Shown: positions 16,682-25,725 of the stretch, piece by piece | Layout: every line of letters starts with the position of its first letter | How positions within the stretch are numbered: position 1 is the stretch's first letter | DNA from: Clostridia bacterium | GTDB lineage: Bacteria > Bacillota > Clostridia > Oscillospirales > Acutalibacteraceae | Reading direction: 5' to 3' | Assembly: GCA_017379935.1 (NCBI GenBank) | Contig: JAFNVC010000011.1 | Location: 1-51,302, forward strand | Length of the DNA: 51,302 nt | Notes under the pieces: model-generated | The model's database searches: none | The model's input: the letters and a program-made list of their open reading frames with translations, nothing else | Told to the model about the DNA's origin: nothing | Program-made: the position numbers and the translations under genes

Positions 16682-17677
16682 TTATGCCATCCTCTCAAGT
16701 GACTCAAGAGTAACCTCGTAATTTGTAGGCTCGCCTGCAAGCAGCTTTTCCATTTCTTCCATCATATAGTAAGCCATTCTCTGCGGCTCCTTGCCCGTAC
16801 TGCCTGCGATATGCGGAGTGAGGATTGCATTCGGAACCCAGAAAAGGGGACAGATGTAGGGGAAAAACTCTTTTTTTATAACATCAGCGACGAAGGTTCT
16901 CGACGGATGGCAGAGAAGCGACCACGCGAGCTGATATTCTGCAACCTGTGCGCCTCTGCCTGTGTTGATGAAGGTTGAACGCTTTTTCATTCTTTTGAAA
17001 AGCTTGCTGTTGAATATGTTTTCGAGCTCAGGCTTGTTAGCAAGATGGTTACTGATGATGTCACATTCGCTGAAAAGTGTTTCCATATCAACGAGCGTAA
17101 CACCGAGCTGCTTTGCCGTTTCCTCAGGGATGAACGGGTCGCAGGCATAAACCTCAACATCGAGTGCCTTAAGCCTTTCAGCTACCATTTTTCCTATCGC
17201 ACCGAGACCTACAAGACCGACCTTACAGCCGAAATTGCCTGTTGCGGAGTTGGCAAAGGCAAGAGCGCGGAGGGGAAGAAAACGGTAATTTTTTTCTGAC
17301 TGGAAATATCCCTTTGCCGCAAGTGTTATCTGTGCAAAGGTGTATTCCGCAACGGGAACGGCGTTAGCCGCAAAGGCGCTGAAAACCTTTATCCCGCTTT
17401 CAAGGAAGGGACGTGCAAAATACTGTACGGTACCTGCCGAATAAAAAACAGCCTTGAGCTTCGGCATATATTCCGCTATTTCTTCCTTTGTGAACTGAGG
17501 CATTCCCCAGGTCGAAAAAGCAATTTCGCAGTCCGTAAGAAAATCTGCATTTTCCTTGAGATTGCTCCGGTTGATTTTCTCTGAAAGCACACCGTATTCA
17601 CCGAGTTTTTTCAGAACCTCGGGAGTGTAAACCTTTGAAAACTGAAGCTGATTTGTACCGAAAAGTGCAATTTTCAT
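16682..17677 (-). CDS. D-isomer-specific 2-hydroxyacid dehydrogenase family protein
   Basis: 331 residues. NAD(P)-binding Rossmann motif GLVGLGAIG at residues 154-162. The catalytic triad is visible: Arg241 in NTGRGAQ, Glu270 in 'DVIKKEFFP', and His289 in LTPHIAGS. The pyridine-nucleotide specificity cannot be fixed. It would reversibly reduce a 2-keto acid or oxidise a related sugar-derived hydroxy acid in the cytoplasm. It sits between a TIM-barrel isomerase gene (TAATG stop-start overlap) and the toroid protein gene, so it belongs to a sugar route rather than to serine or lactate metabolism. Confidence 0.88.
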   Translation of the reverse strand: MKIALFGTNQLQFSKVYTPEVLKKLGEYGVLSEKINRSNLKENADFLTDCEIAFSTWGMPQFTKEEIAEYMPKLKAVFYSAGTVQYFARPFLESGIKVFSAFAANAVPVAEYTFAQITLAAKGYFQSEKNYRFLPLRALAFANSATGNFGCKVGLVGLGAIGKMVAERLKALDVEVYACDPFIPEETAKQLGVTLVDMETLFSECDIISNHLANKPELENIFNSKLFKRMKKRSTFINTGRGAQVAEYQLAWSLLCHPSRTFVADVIKKEFFPYICPLFWVPNAILTPHIAGSTGKEPQRMAYYMMEEMEKLLAGEPTNYEVTLESLERMA

Positions 17678-18435
17678 TATCTTTCACCTAACCTTGATTT
17701 AAACCTTGCAATATGTTTTTTCATGCACGACGGGAAGCCGTACAATCCGCAGGGGTATGTGTATTCGACGAGAATCAGGCCGTCGTAATTCAACGAGATT
17801 ATTTTATCAAGAAGAGCATCTATATATTTCGGCCTGAAGAAGGGGAACTGATCTCTCGACTGCTCGGAATATGAGATATGTATACATTGTATCAGAGGGA
17901 GCGTACGCTCAATTCTGTCAAGATCATATTCAGCCCTCTTGTATCGCGACTGAAAATATGTTCTGAAATTTTCACGGCCGATGTCATTGTGTATTTTCAG
18001 AAAAGCATCGGTATTGTTGTTGTATGTCCTGTCGTGACATTCCGGGCAGACGATGAGGCCGTATTCCTTTGCCGCGTCACAGATTGCCCTACCGTCTTCA
18101 ACGAGCTTTGTGTAGGTCGCTTCATCTGTTACCTCGCTGTCGGAGGTGCCGAGCCATACGCGGACAAAATCAGCACCCAGCGCAGAAGATATCTCGCAGA
18201 TTTGTTTCCATTCATCAGCCTTTTTGCTTCCTACACGGTAGTAGCTGCCGTAGGAGGAAATCGGGATTCCCGCATCGTCGCAGAGCTGTTTAGCCCTCCT
18301 TGCCGTCGGAACATCCTTTACGTGAATATCGCCGCCCCATTCGATGCAGTCCGCACCCGCTTCCGAAGCGATCCTGACTATTTTTTCAATGCTTTTTATC
18401 TGTCTGAAGGACGTTGATGTAAAACCGATTTTCAT
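17677..18435 (-). CDS. Sugar phosphate isomerase/epimerase-like TIM barrel (copy 1)
   Basis: 252 residues, a xylose-isomerase-like TIM barrel. Conserved features shared with copy 2 at 25726 are CIEWGGDIHV, 'ISSYGSYYRVG', 'VCPECHDRTYNNNTDAF', TYFQSRY and a late 'VEY' strand. The acidic and His residues are placed as the metal ligands of this fold usually are. Family members isomerise or epimerise sugars and sugar acids, and some relatives eliminate from 3-keto glycosides. First gene of the minus operon with a dehydrogenase, toroid protein and GH130. Its ribosome binding site (GGAGG, 18442-18446 region) lies directly after a long palindrome. Confidence 0.82.
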   Translation of the reverse strand: MKIGFTSTSFRQIKSIEKIVRIASEAGADCIEWGGDIHVKDVPTARRAKQLCDDAGIPISSYGSYYRVGSKKADEWKQICEISSALGADFVRVWLGTSDSEVTDEATYTKLVEDGRAICDAAKEYGLIVCPECHDRTYNNNTDAFLKIHNDIGRENFRTYFQSRYKRAEYDLDRIERTLPLIQCIHISYSEQSRDQFPFFRPKYIDALLDKIISLNYDGLILVEYTYPCGLYGFPSCMKKHIARFKSRLGER

Positions 18436-18448
18436 ATTCCGCCTCCGG

Positions 18449-18484
18449 ATGTGTTATACTTTAATTTAAAAAAGTATAACACAT
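18449..18484. promoter_or_regulatory. 36-bp palindromic operator in the divergent promoter region
   Basis: ATGTGTTATACTTT (18449-18462) and AAAGTATAACACAT (18471-18484) are exact inverted repeats around AATTTAAA. The right arm contains the minus-strand -10 box, so a bound repressor would occlude the promoter of the isomerase/GH130 operon. No regulator gene is adjacent. Confidence 0.75.
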
Positions 18485-18502
18485 ATTGTTTTAAAAAAGC
18501 AA
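18473..18502 (-). promoter_or_regulatory. Promoter of the isomerase-dehydrogenase-toroid-GH130 operon
   Basis: On the minus strand TTGCTT (18502-18497), 18-bp spacer, TATACT (18478-18473). The -10 box lies inside the palindrome. The -35 box is weak. Confidence 0.6.
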
Positions 18503-18510
18503 TAAAAAGA

Positions 18511-18539
18511 TTGTTTTGAAACGCTGTTTGTGTTAAAAT
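18511..18539 (+). promoter_or_regulatory. Promoter of the phosphoesterase-symporter-GH63 operon
   Basis: TTGTTT (18511-18516), 17-bp spacer, TAAAAT (18534-18539). It points right, back to back with the palindrome-controlled promoter. Confidence 0.65.
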
Positions 18540-18586
18540 GTCAGTAGACATACTATGTTTACTTCGAAGAAAAGGAAAGGTGAAAA

Positions 18587-19675
18587 ATGAAAAAGGCTTT
18601 AAAAATTATCCTTGCACTCGTTCTTGCGGTTATAATCGGCGTTGGCGGCTTTGTAGTGTTCAAAAGCACACAGGGTATTTCTTATGACATTGCTTCGGCA
18701 CAGAGGGTTGGCAGTGACGTCGAGATAATCAGCGAGGATGACGACAGCGTTACAATCAGAAAGAACAGCGACGGCGACTTCAGGGTTCTGATGTTCACGG
18801 ATACGCATATTAAGGGTGACAAGACGCTTGACAATATGACGGTATCGTATCTCGTTAAAAATATCAGTGAGCAAAAGCCCGATCTTGTTATTCTGGGCGG
18901 CGATAACGTTACATACGGCTTCAATAAAAAACGTAACGTTCAGCTTGCAGAGCTTTTTGAGCAGCTCGGTGTCTATTGGACAACCGTCCTCGGCAATCAC
19001 GAGGGTGACGGCTTCCTTTCTTATGACAGAGAAAATGTTATAAAGCTCTTTTCCTCCTACGACCATTGCCTTGTAAAAGAGGGTAAGGCTGACGTTGACG
19101 GCTACGGCAACAGCACCGTTAACATCCTTAATGCTGACGGCACGCTTAAAGAGGTTTTCTTCCTTATGGATACGGGTGATTATATGACCGCTGAAAGCAA
19201 GGCGGAATACGGCGTAACCGATGAAGACGATGTCTATGACGGTGTCAAGACCTCTCAGGTTGAATGGTATAAGGAAAAGCACGATGCAATCGAAGCTGAG
19301 TACGGTAAATTCAAGTCTGTTACTGTTGTTCATATCCCCATATATCAGGCGGAGCAGGAATATGCTGAGGATGCTTTCCTTTACGGCGAAAAGCGTGAGG
19401 GTGTCTGCGAATCGGGCTTTGATTCGGGTCTCTTCAGTGCTATGAAGGAAAAGGGAAGTGCACAGGCGGTTTACTTCGGCCATGACCACGTTAATAATTT
19501 CGGCGTAATGTATGACGGTATTCTTCTTTCCTACATTCAGCCGTCAGGCTACGGTGCGTATAATATGCAGAGCAAGTTCGATGCACCTGAAAGCGAGTGG
19601 ATTCAGGGCTGTACGCTTCTTAATATAAAAACGGACGGCACCTATACCGCTGAAAGAATATTCAATCATCAGTAA
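18587..19675 (+). CDS. Exported calcineurin-like metallophosphoesterase
   Basis: 362 residues with an N-terminal membrane/signal segment (residues 4-24). The two-metal phosphoesterase signature is complete and in order: FTDTHIKG (Asp72, His74), LGGDNV (Asp106), LGNHEGD, VHIPIY and FGHDHVNN. It would hydrolyse a phosphomonoester or diester outside the membrane. It is first in a three-gene operon with a sugar symporter (12 bp) and a GH63-like enzyme. The start ATG has AAGGTG upstream. One of three such phosphoesterases in the window, each beside glycan genes. Confidence 0.9.
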   Translation: MKKALKIILALVLAVIIGVGGFVVFKSTQGISYDIASAQRVGSDVEIISEDDDSVTIRKNSDGDFRVLMFTDTHIKGDKTLDNMTVSYLVKNISEQKPDLVILGGDNVTYGFNKKRNVQLAELFEQLGVYWTTVLGNHEGDGFLSYDRENVIKLFSSYDHCLVKEGKADVDGYGNSTVNILNADGTLKEVFFLMDTGDYMTAESKAEYGVTDEDDVYDGVKTSQVEWYKEKHDAIEAEYGKFKSVTVVHIPIYQAEQEYAEDAFLYGEKREGVCESGFDSGLFSAMKEKGSAQAVYFGHDHVNNFGVMYDGILLSYIQPSGYGAYNMQSKFDAPESEWIQGCTLLNIKTDGTYTAERIFNHQ

Positions 19676-19687
19676 GGAGGAAATCAG

Positions 19688-21157
19688 ATGGGTAAAATAA
19701 AAGATTTCTATCAGTCTATGAAAAATAATCCCGATGTTGCTCTCAAGGAGCAGGTAGGCTACGTTTCGGGTATCTTCGGCAACTGTATGGGTCAGGACTG
19801 CGTAGGTACATACACCGACCAGTTTATGTATGACTATATGGGTCTTGAGTCTAGGCACATTGTTGCGATGAAATCCGCAACTACGGGTGTCAATATCTTT
19901 ATTGCGCCTATTGTCGGTGCACTTCTCGATAACAACCGTTCGGGCAAGGGTAACGCGAGACGCTTTATGCTGGCATCGGCAATTCCGTTCACGCTCTCAT
20001 CAATCCTTCTTTTCATTGTTCCCTCGGCATCGCTTACCTTCAACGTGCTGTGGAGCTTCATTCTTTTTCTTACCTTCAATATTGCGGATACATTCTTCGA
20101 CGTTGCGCTGTCAACGCTTTCCGTACGAATGACACCCAATGCAAAATCAAGAAAGAATTTCTATACCGTTGCACAGATTGCATCAACCTTAGGCTCACTG
20201 CTTCCGGGCGGTCTTGTACCTATTATCATTGATGCTATGGACGGCGACTATAATTCGGAAAAATGGGCGTTCTTTACCGTTGCACTTCTTTTCGGCATCC
20301 TCGGTATGTTCACGATGCTTGTGCCGTGTATGACACTTAAGGAAAGAAATCTTGTTCTTCCTCCTAAGACTGAGAAAAAGGTCAGGCTTGACTTGAGGCT
20401 CATCCTTCTCAACAGACCGCTTCTTCTTCTTTCACTCAGCCAGTGTGTAGATTCGATCAGACAGGTCTGCTATAACGCTCTTCCCTTCTTCTACAAGCAG
20501 ACTCTTAATAAATATAGTATGAAGACTTTTGTTGAAGCAGGCTCAGCAACACTTTCTTACGGCTATCTTCTCTCAATCCCGTTTATCGGAAAGAAGCTTT
20601 CCTCGCGCGATATCGTTGTTATCAGCTATCTGCATACGGGTATATGCTATCTGCTTCTTGCTATCTTCGGTTATAAGAGTCTCTGGCTTGTCGGTATTCT
20701 CATTGCTCTGGGCGGTCTTCCGAATGCAGGTATGAATGCGGCAAGAAGAGTTCTTCTTGCTGACTCAACCGACTATATGGAATGGAAGAGCTATCAGAAA
20801 TACGGCGTTGCACAGCGTAATGAGGGTATGGTTTTTGCCTTCAATACGATGGTTTCAAGAATATCAGCTCTCTGGAAGGAGCTTCTCGTAAACGGCGGTC
20901 TTGCACTCATCGGCTATCAGAGCGCACAGAGAGTCAACGGTGTAATGGTTGAGGCTGTCCAGACTCCCGAAACTCTCCACGGAATTTTCCTTCTCGTTGT
21001 TATCCCCGGTATCATCGGCAATCTTCTTCCTGCGTTTATTATGATGTTCGATAACTTTACGGGTAAGCGTAAGGTAAAGATTATGGCAGAGCTTGAGGAA
21101 ATCAGAGCAGAGTCAAAGAAAAGACTCGAGGAAGCCGAAGCAATTGATGCTGAATAA
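19688..21157 (+). CDS. GPH-family (MFS) sugar:cation symporter
   Basis: 489 residues with about twelve membrane segments. Typical GPH/MelB traits are the early 'QVGYVSGIFGNCMGQD', the 'APIVGALLDNNRSGKGNARR' loop between helices 2 and 3, and long cytosolic termini, here ending in a charged helix (IRAESKKRLEEAEA). It would import an oligosaccharide or glycoside with Na+ or H+. AAGGAGG is 5 bases before the ATG. Its place between a phosphoesterase and a GH63-like enzyme suggests it imports the substrate of the latter. Confidence 0.9.
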   Translation: MGKIKDFYQSMKNNPDVALKEQVGYVSGIFGNCMGQDCVGTYTDQFMYDYMGLESRHIVAMKSATTGVNIFIAPIVGALLDNNRSGKGNARRFMLASAIPFTLSSILLFIVPSASLTFNVLWSFILFLTFNIADTFFDVALSTLSVRMTPNAKSRKNFYTVAQIASTLGSLLPGGLVPIIIDAMDGDYNSEKWAFFTVALLFGILGMFTMLVPCMTLKERNLVLPPKTEKKVRLDLRLILLNRPLLLLSLSQCVDSIRQVCYNALPFFYKQTLNKYSMKTFVEAGSATLSYGYLLSIPFIGKKLSSRDIVVISYLHTGICYLLLAIFGYKSLWLVGILIALGGLPNAGMNAARRVLLADSTDYMEWKSYQKYGVAQRNEGMVFAFNTMVSRISALWKELLVNGGLALIGYQSAQRVNGVMVEAVQTPETLHGIFLLVVIPGIIGNLLPAFIMMFDNFTGKRKVKIMAELEEIRAESKKRLEEAEAIDAE

Positions 21158-21170
21158 GGAGTAATTTGCA

Positions 21171-22823
21171 ATGCTACCGACAAAATGGGGACAGGGACAG
21201 CTTTTTGCGTTTTCTGCACTTGACGGCGAGTCCTTTTTCAGAGACGATTTCACAGGCACTCTCGCGGGTGATAAAATCGGCGTGATATTCCATACAAAAT
21301 GCCGCAGAACACTTTTCTTAACTGATGCAGCACATGATTTCAGCTGTGTTACTTCGGATATGCTTCTTTTGAAAAATGCAAGTGTGATTTTTGCCGGAAG
21401 ACACCTTGTTGTCGGCGAAATCGGCGGTGCAGCTAACGTTTTTGTGAGCGTTGACGGTGACTGTGAAATTATAAAAAAAGCCGATACGGAGATTCACGAC
21501 ACCTCTGACGGCGAGTTCACGGCTGTTTTAAAGAGAAACGGCAGATTTGCCTTCGCATTTGCGAAGGGTGCGGACGAAGCCGCTGAACTCTGCGAAAAGG
21601 GTATGTCGCTAGATCCTGAAAAGCTGAAAGCTCAGAAGAAAAAGCCGTATGAAGGCATTCCCGAGGACATGGAATATGCTGCGTTATATGCAAAATGTGT
21701 AAGCGTGATGAAAAGTCAGCTGTATTCGCCCGAGGGTAATATAAAAAGGATATGGTCAACACCTGACCGCCTTCCGCACAGGAATATGTGGCTGTGGGAT
21801 TCTGTTTTCCATGCAATCGGTCACAGACACCTTGATGCGAAGCTCGCAGAAAATCTTATTCTTGCACTTTTTGATGTGCAGCAGGACGGCTACATTCCGC
21901 ATATGGCAACTCCTGATTTTTGCTCGGGGGTAACTCAGCCTCCCGTCATCGCATGGGGCTCGTGGATGGTTTATGAAAAAAGCTCAGACAAGGAATTTCT
22001 GAAGACTGTCTTTGAAAAAAATAAGGCGTTTCTCCTGTGGTGCAGGTCGAACAGAAGAAAGAGTGCAAAGGAGCTCTATTCCTGGCACACAAAACCCGAG
22101 CTTAACAACCGCTGTGACGAATCGGGTATGGATAATTCACCGCGCTTTGATACTGCGAGCGACCTTTACGCGATCGACTTTTCCTGCTATATGGCGAATG
22201 AGACGCGCGCTATGCAGAAAATTGCATCAGAGCTTGGCGATAAAGACGGCGAGGCCTTCTTCGCAGAATGGAACGAAAAAATAAAAAGCGATATCAATGC
22301 CACTCTGTGGTGCGATGAGGACGGCTTTTATTACGATTATGATATTCAGAACGGCTGCTTCAATAAGGTGCAGTCTGTAGCATCCTTCCTGCCGGTTTTC
22401 GCGGGTGTATGTGATGAAAGGCAATGTGAAAGACTTGTTGCACATCTTGAAAATCCCGGAGAATTCGGGACGGAGCTTCCGATTCCCAGCATATCGAAAA
22501 AAGATGCGACCTTCGGCTCTGATATGTGGCGCGGTCCCGTCTGGATAAATTATAATTATATGATTTCAATGGGACTTAAGGAATACGGCTATTGCGGAAA
22601 AGCGGAAGAAATCGTAGCGAAAACGCTTGCGATTATCAACGAATGGTATAGTCTTACGGGTACTGTTTTTGAATTTTATGACAGTGAGAACCGAACACCG
22701 CCGTATTGCTTCAACCGTAAGGGTGAGATAGTTGAACCGTACGACTTCCGACTTAAATATCAATCAATCCGTGACTACGGCTGGACATCAACCCTCGCAC
22801 TCGATATGATTTGTGAAAAATAA
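21171..22823 (+). CDS. GH63/MGH-like (alpha/alpha)6 glycosidase
   Basis: 550 residues, no signal sequence, so cytoplasmic. A short N-terminal beta domain (about 1-150) precedes an (alpha/alpha)6 barrel. Diagnostic stretches are RNMWLWDSVFHAIG, QDGYIPHM, ESGMDNSPRFD and WRGPVWINYNYM, as in GH63 alpha-glucosidases and mannosylglycerate hydrolases. These carry acidic catalytic residues in the 'WDS' and 'GMDNSPR' regions. It probably cleaves an alpha-glucoside or alpha-mannoside brought in by the symporter encoded 13 bp upstream. AAGGAG precedes the ATG. The exact sugar specificity is not readable. Confidence 0.85.
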   Translation: MLPTKWGQGQLFAFSALDGESFFRDDFTGTLAGDKIGVIFHTKCRRTLFLTDAAHDFSCVTSDMLLLKNASVIFAGRHLVVGEIGGAANVFVSVDGDCEIIKKADTEIHDTSDGEFTAVLKRNGRFAFAFAKGADEAAELCEKGMSLDPEKLKAQKKKPYEGIPEDMEYAALYAKCVSVMKSQLYSPEGNIKRIWSTPDRLPHRNMWLWDSVFHAIGHRHLDAKLAENLILALFDVQQDGYIPHMATPDFCSGVTQPPVIAWGSWMVYEKSSDKEFLKTVFEKNKAFLLWCRSNRRKSAKELYSWHTKPELNNRCDESGMDNSPRFDTASDLYAIDFSCYMANETRAMQKIASELGDKDGEAFFAEWNEKIKSDINATLWCDEDGFYYDYDIQNGCFNKVQSVASFLPVFAGVCDERQCERLVAHLENPGEFGTELPIPSISKKDATFGSDMWRGPVWINYNYMISMGLKEYGYCGKAEEIVAKTLAIINEWYSLTGTVFEFYDSENRTPPYCFNRKGEIVEPYDFRLKYQSIRDYGWTSTLALDMICEK

Positions 22824-22837
22824 TTGCTTATATTATC

Positions 22838-22861
22838 AAAGCATCGCTTCGGCGATGCTTT
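22838..22861 (+). terminator. Terminator of the phosphoesterase-symporter-GH63 operon
   Basis: AAAGCATCGC-TTCG-GCGATGCTTT, a UUCG tetraloop stem followed by T residues. Confidence 0.93.
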
Positions 22862-22870
22862 TTTACCGCC

Positions 22871-22898
22871 TTGATTTTTTTACTTTATATGCTATAAT
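22871..22898 (+). promoter_or_regulatory. Promoter of the HAD phosphatase gene
   Basis: TTGATT (22871-22876), 16-bp spacer, TATAAT (22893-22898), with an ATGC directly before the -10 box. Confidence 0.75.
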
Positions 22899-22937
22899 TT
22901 TAATGTGAAATATTGAAAAATTGAAGGAGACTCACTA

Positions 22938-23744
22938 ATGCAGAAGAACGAATTGCTTCGCGGTAAGAAGCTGTATTTATTCGATATGGACGGTACGCTG
23001 TATCTCGGCAGTCAGCTCTATGATTTCACGCTCGAGCTGCTCGATACGCTGAAAAATACAGGCAGAAGATATCTTTTTATGACCAATAATTCCTCAAAGA
23101 GTGTTGACGATTATGTCAAAAAGCTTGCTTCGCTCGGCATTTCAGCCTGCCGTGAGGATTTTATGACGTCCTCACAGGCAACTGCTTATTATCTTCATAA
23201 GCATCACGAGGGACAGAAGCTCTATGTCTGCGGAACGCAGTCGTTAAAGGATGAGCTTATCCGTGAGGGCTTTACGGTCACGGCGGATGTTAACGAAACC
23301 GAGTGTATCGTTATGGGATTTGATACGGAGCTTACCTTTCAGAAGCTTCACGACGTCAGCTATATGCTCCTGACCCGTCCCGGACTTCCGTATATTGCGA
23401 CCAATCCTGATTATGTCTGCCCGACGGAATTCGGCTCAGTGCCCGATTGCGGAAGCGTGTGTGATATGATTTATAACGCGACAAAAAAACGTCCCGTGGT
23501 TATCGGCAAGCCGTCTCCGCTTATGCCGCAGCTTGCGATGGAGGCTATCGGTGTCTCCGTAGAGGAGACCTGTGTTGTGGGCGACCGCATCTACACGGAT
23601 ATCAAATCGGGTCTTAATGCAGGAATAACCTCAGTGCTTGTTCTCAGCGGAGAAACAACTCAGGAGATTCTGGACGAGAGCTCAGATAAGCCCCATCTTG
23701 TCCTTCAGGATGCAGGTGAAATTCTGGCGGCACTCAAGGAATAA
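22938..23744 (+). CDS. HAD-IIA family phosphatase (NagD-like)
   Basis: 268 residues. Motif I FDMDGTLYLG (nucleophile Asp16, acid/base Asp18), motif II TNNSSK, the lysine in 'VVIGKPSPLM' and motif III VGDRIYTDIKSG are all present. The intervening alpha/beta cap is of type IIA. Such enzymes dephosphorylate small phosphates (sugar phosphates, nucleotides, 4-nitrophenyl phosphate in assays) in the cytoplasm. It is followed after about 18 bp by a beta-helix protein gene in the same transcription unit. The physiological substrate is unknown. Confidence 0.9.
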   Translation: MQKNELLRGKKLYLFDMDGTLYLGSQLYDFTLELLDTLKNTGRRYLFMTNNSSKSVDDYVKKLASLGISACREDFMTSSQATAYYLHKHHEGQKLYVCGTQSLKDELIREGFTVTADVNETECIVMGFDTELTFQKLHDVSYMLLTRPGLPYIATNPDYVCPTEFGSVPDCGSVCDMIYNATKKRPVVIGKPSPLMPQLAMEAIGVSVEETCVVGDRIYTDIKSGLNAGITSVLVLSGETTQEILDESSDKPHLVLQDAGEILAALKE

Positions 23745-23762
23745 AATTTAAGGGTGATGAAA

Positions 23763-25685
23763 ATGTTTTCGCGTATAGCAGCCTTTCTGATAAGTGTTAT
23801 TTCTTTCCTGACAGCTCCGTTTTCTCAGGCTTTTATAAAGCTTGAGCTTAAAGACGAGCTGAAGGACGGCAATTATGAAAGTCCGTATATCGTGCGCCCC
23901 CTTGAAGAGATAACCGTAAACGGTGCTTCTGTTGACGGATATTGTATAGTAAATCCTGAGGGCGAGCTGTACGGCAATGCGGCAGAAGCTCTTTCAGACG
24001 AGCTTTACAAGGCTTGCGGTACGGAGCTTGAAATTTCTTCAGACGCGTCCGGAAAAGCGTTTATCATTGATTCAAGCCTTAATGAGGGCGACACCTTCAC
24101 CCTCAGGGTTGAAAACGGAAGCGTCTATATAAAGGGCGGTAAAAGCGTCGGTATTTCAAGAGGTATAGCCGCTTTTGCTGATGAGGTTATTCTGGCCTCT
24201 GACGGCAGCTATGATTTCAAGGACGGCTACGAATATACCAAAACCTTCACGGATTATGTAACATACGAGGATTTCGGTGCCGTTGGTGACGGTAAGACTG
24301 ACGATTTTGATGCAATTATCAAAGCACACGAATACGCCAACCTTAACGGCAAAGCAGTTTTTGCGAACGAAACCGCGACATACTATATCGGCGGTGCAGA
24401 TAAGACCGCATATATCAAAACTGATGTCAGCTGGTCTACAGCACGCTTCATTATTGATGATACCAATGTCGAAAACAGAAGCGCGTGGGTGTTCAATATT
24501 GCTCCGTCAGAGAGTGCATACAGTATAACGGACAAGGTCTCTCCGCTTAAGATTGATGCCGAAAATATCGGCACTGCGCTTGGCGAAAGGTGTCTCGTGG
24601 TGCTGACCGACTCCAACGTCAAGCGTTATATCCGCAAGGGTGCTAATCAAAATTCGGGCAGCAATCAGACCGACGTTATTATCGTTGATAAAAACGGAGG
24701 CATTGACCTTTCAGCTCCGCTTATCTGGGATTTTGATGCAATTACCTCTGCTACGGCGTATCCCATTGATACCGGGACGCTTACGGTAAAGGGCGGTGTG
24801 TTCACTACTCTTGCAAATAATGCCTCATCCGAATACAACTACTACACAAGAGGTATCCTTGTCAGACGCTCGAATACGGTAATTGATTCAATTTATCACG
24901 ATGTTAAAAACGAGGGCAAGACGGGCTCGCCGTATTCGGCATTCGTCAGTCTTTCGTGCTGTGCGGATGTAACTGTCAAAAATTCCACCTTTACGGGACA
25001 TAAGAAATATACTACAATCGGCTCTGCGGGCACGTCGGTCACAATGGGCACCTATGATATCGGTGCCGCAACGGTGGTCAATGCAAGCTTTGTCAACTGC
25101 AAGCAGACCAACGATATCACCGATAACGATTATTGGGGAATAGCAGGCACTAATTACTGTAAAAACCTCGTATACGACGGATGTGCATTCTCTCGCTTTG
25201 ATGCGCATCAGGGAGTTCTCAACGCGACCGTTATCAACTCCGTTCTCGGCCACCACGGAATCAAGCTTATCGGAAGCGGAACAGCTCTCATTGAGAATAC
25301 AACAGTTTTGTCCGACAGCTTTATCGATCTGCGTGCAGATTACGGCTCAACCTGGAACGGAGATTTGATTATCCGTAATTGCAAATTCTATCCTACGGGA
25401 GTATCAAGTCATATCATAAACGCGGAAAACACCGAAAATCACAATTTCGGCTATACCTGCTATCTTCCGCAGAAAATCGAAATTGACGGCTTATACGTCC
25501 ACAGACTCGGTACGAGCTACCTTTTCACAAAGGTCAATAAGGAGCATAAAAAGGATTCCTACAATGCTGAATATCCCGTCGTACCTCCTCAGGAGATAAC
25601 GGTTAAGAATTTCAGCGGACAGCTTTCGGATAACCTTAAGGTTTCAAAAAACAAGGCAATCTTCAAGGTTGAGATTACAAAATGA
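23763..25685 (+). CDS. Exported right-handed beta-helix protein (pectate-lyase superfamily)
   Basis: 640 residues from ATG 23763, chosen because AGGGTG sits 6 bases upstream; ATG 23757 is possible. The export segment (residues 3-20) ends ISFLTAPFSQ. A roughly 130-residue N-terminal alpha/beta domain follows, similar in position to the non-catalytic domains of some glycosidases. Then comes a parallel beta-helix opening with 'YEDFGAVGDGKTDDFDAI', the classic start of the Pectate_lyase_3/GH28-like fold. Many Asn/Cys-rich rungs follow. It likely acts on or binds polysaccharide outside the cell. Lyase or hydrolase activity cannot be decided from the residues visible. Confidence 0.8.
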   Translation: MFSRIAAFLISVISFLTAPFSQAFIKLELKDELKDGNYESPYIVRPLEEITVNGASVDGYCIVNPEGELYGNAAEALSDELYKACGTELEISSDASGKAFIIDSSLNEGDTFTLRVENGSVYIKGGKSVGISRGIAAFADEVILASDGSYDFKDGYEYTKTFTDYVTYEDFGAVGDGKTDDFDAIIKAHEYANLNGKAVFANETATYYIGGADKTAYIKTDVSWSTARFIIDDTNVENRSAWVFNIAPSESAYSITDKVSPLKIDAENIGTALGERCLVVLTDSNVKRYIRKGANQNSGSNQTDVIIVDKNGGIDLSAPLIWDFDAITSATAYPIDTGTLTVKGGVFTTLANNASSEYNYYTRGILVRRSNTVIDSIYHDVKNEGKTGSPYSAFVSLSCCADVTVKNSTFTGHKKYTTIGSAGTSVTMGTYDIGAATVVNASFVNCKQTNDITDNDYWGIAGTNYCKNLVYDGCAFSRFDAHQGVLNATVINSVLGHHGIKLIGSGTALIENTTVLSDSFIDLRADYGSTWNGDLIIRNCKFYPTGVSSHIINAENTENHNFGYTCYLPQKIEIDGLYVHRLGTSYLFTKVNKEHKKDSYNAEYPVVPPQEITVKNFSGQLSDNLKVSKNKAIFKVEITK

Positions 25686-25695
25686 AGAACAAAAA

Positions 25696-25721
25696 ACGAG
25701 GTCACAGCCGTGTGACCTCGT
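25696..25721. terminator. Bidirectional terminator
   Basis: ACGAGGTCACA-GCCG-TGTGACCTCGT with A-tract on the left and T-tract on the right. It serves the beta-helix gene and the converging redox operon that ends at 25726. Confidence 0.95.
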
Positions 25722-25725
25722 TTTT

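Noticed and set aside
18599-19489. 296-codon minus-strand frame
   Set aside because: Antisense to the complete exported phosphoesterase gene and without family resemblance.
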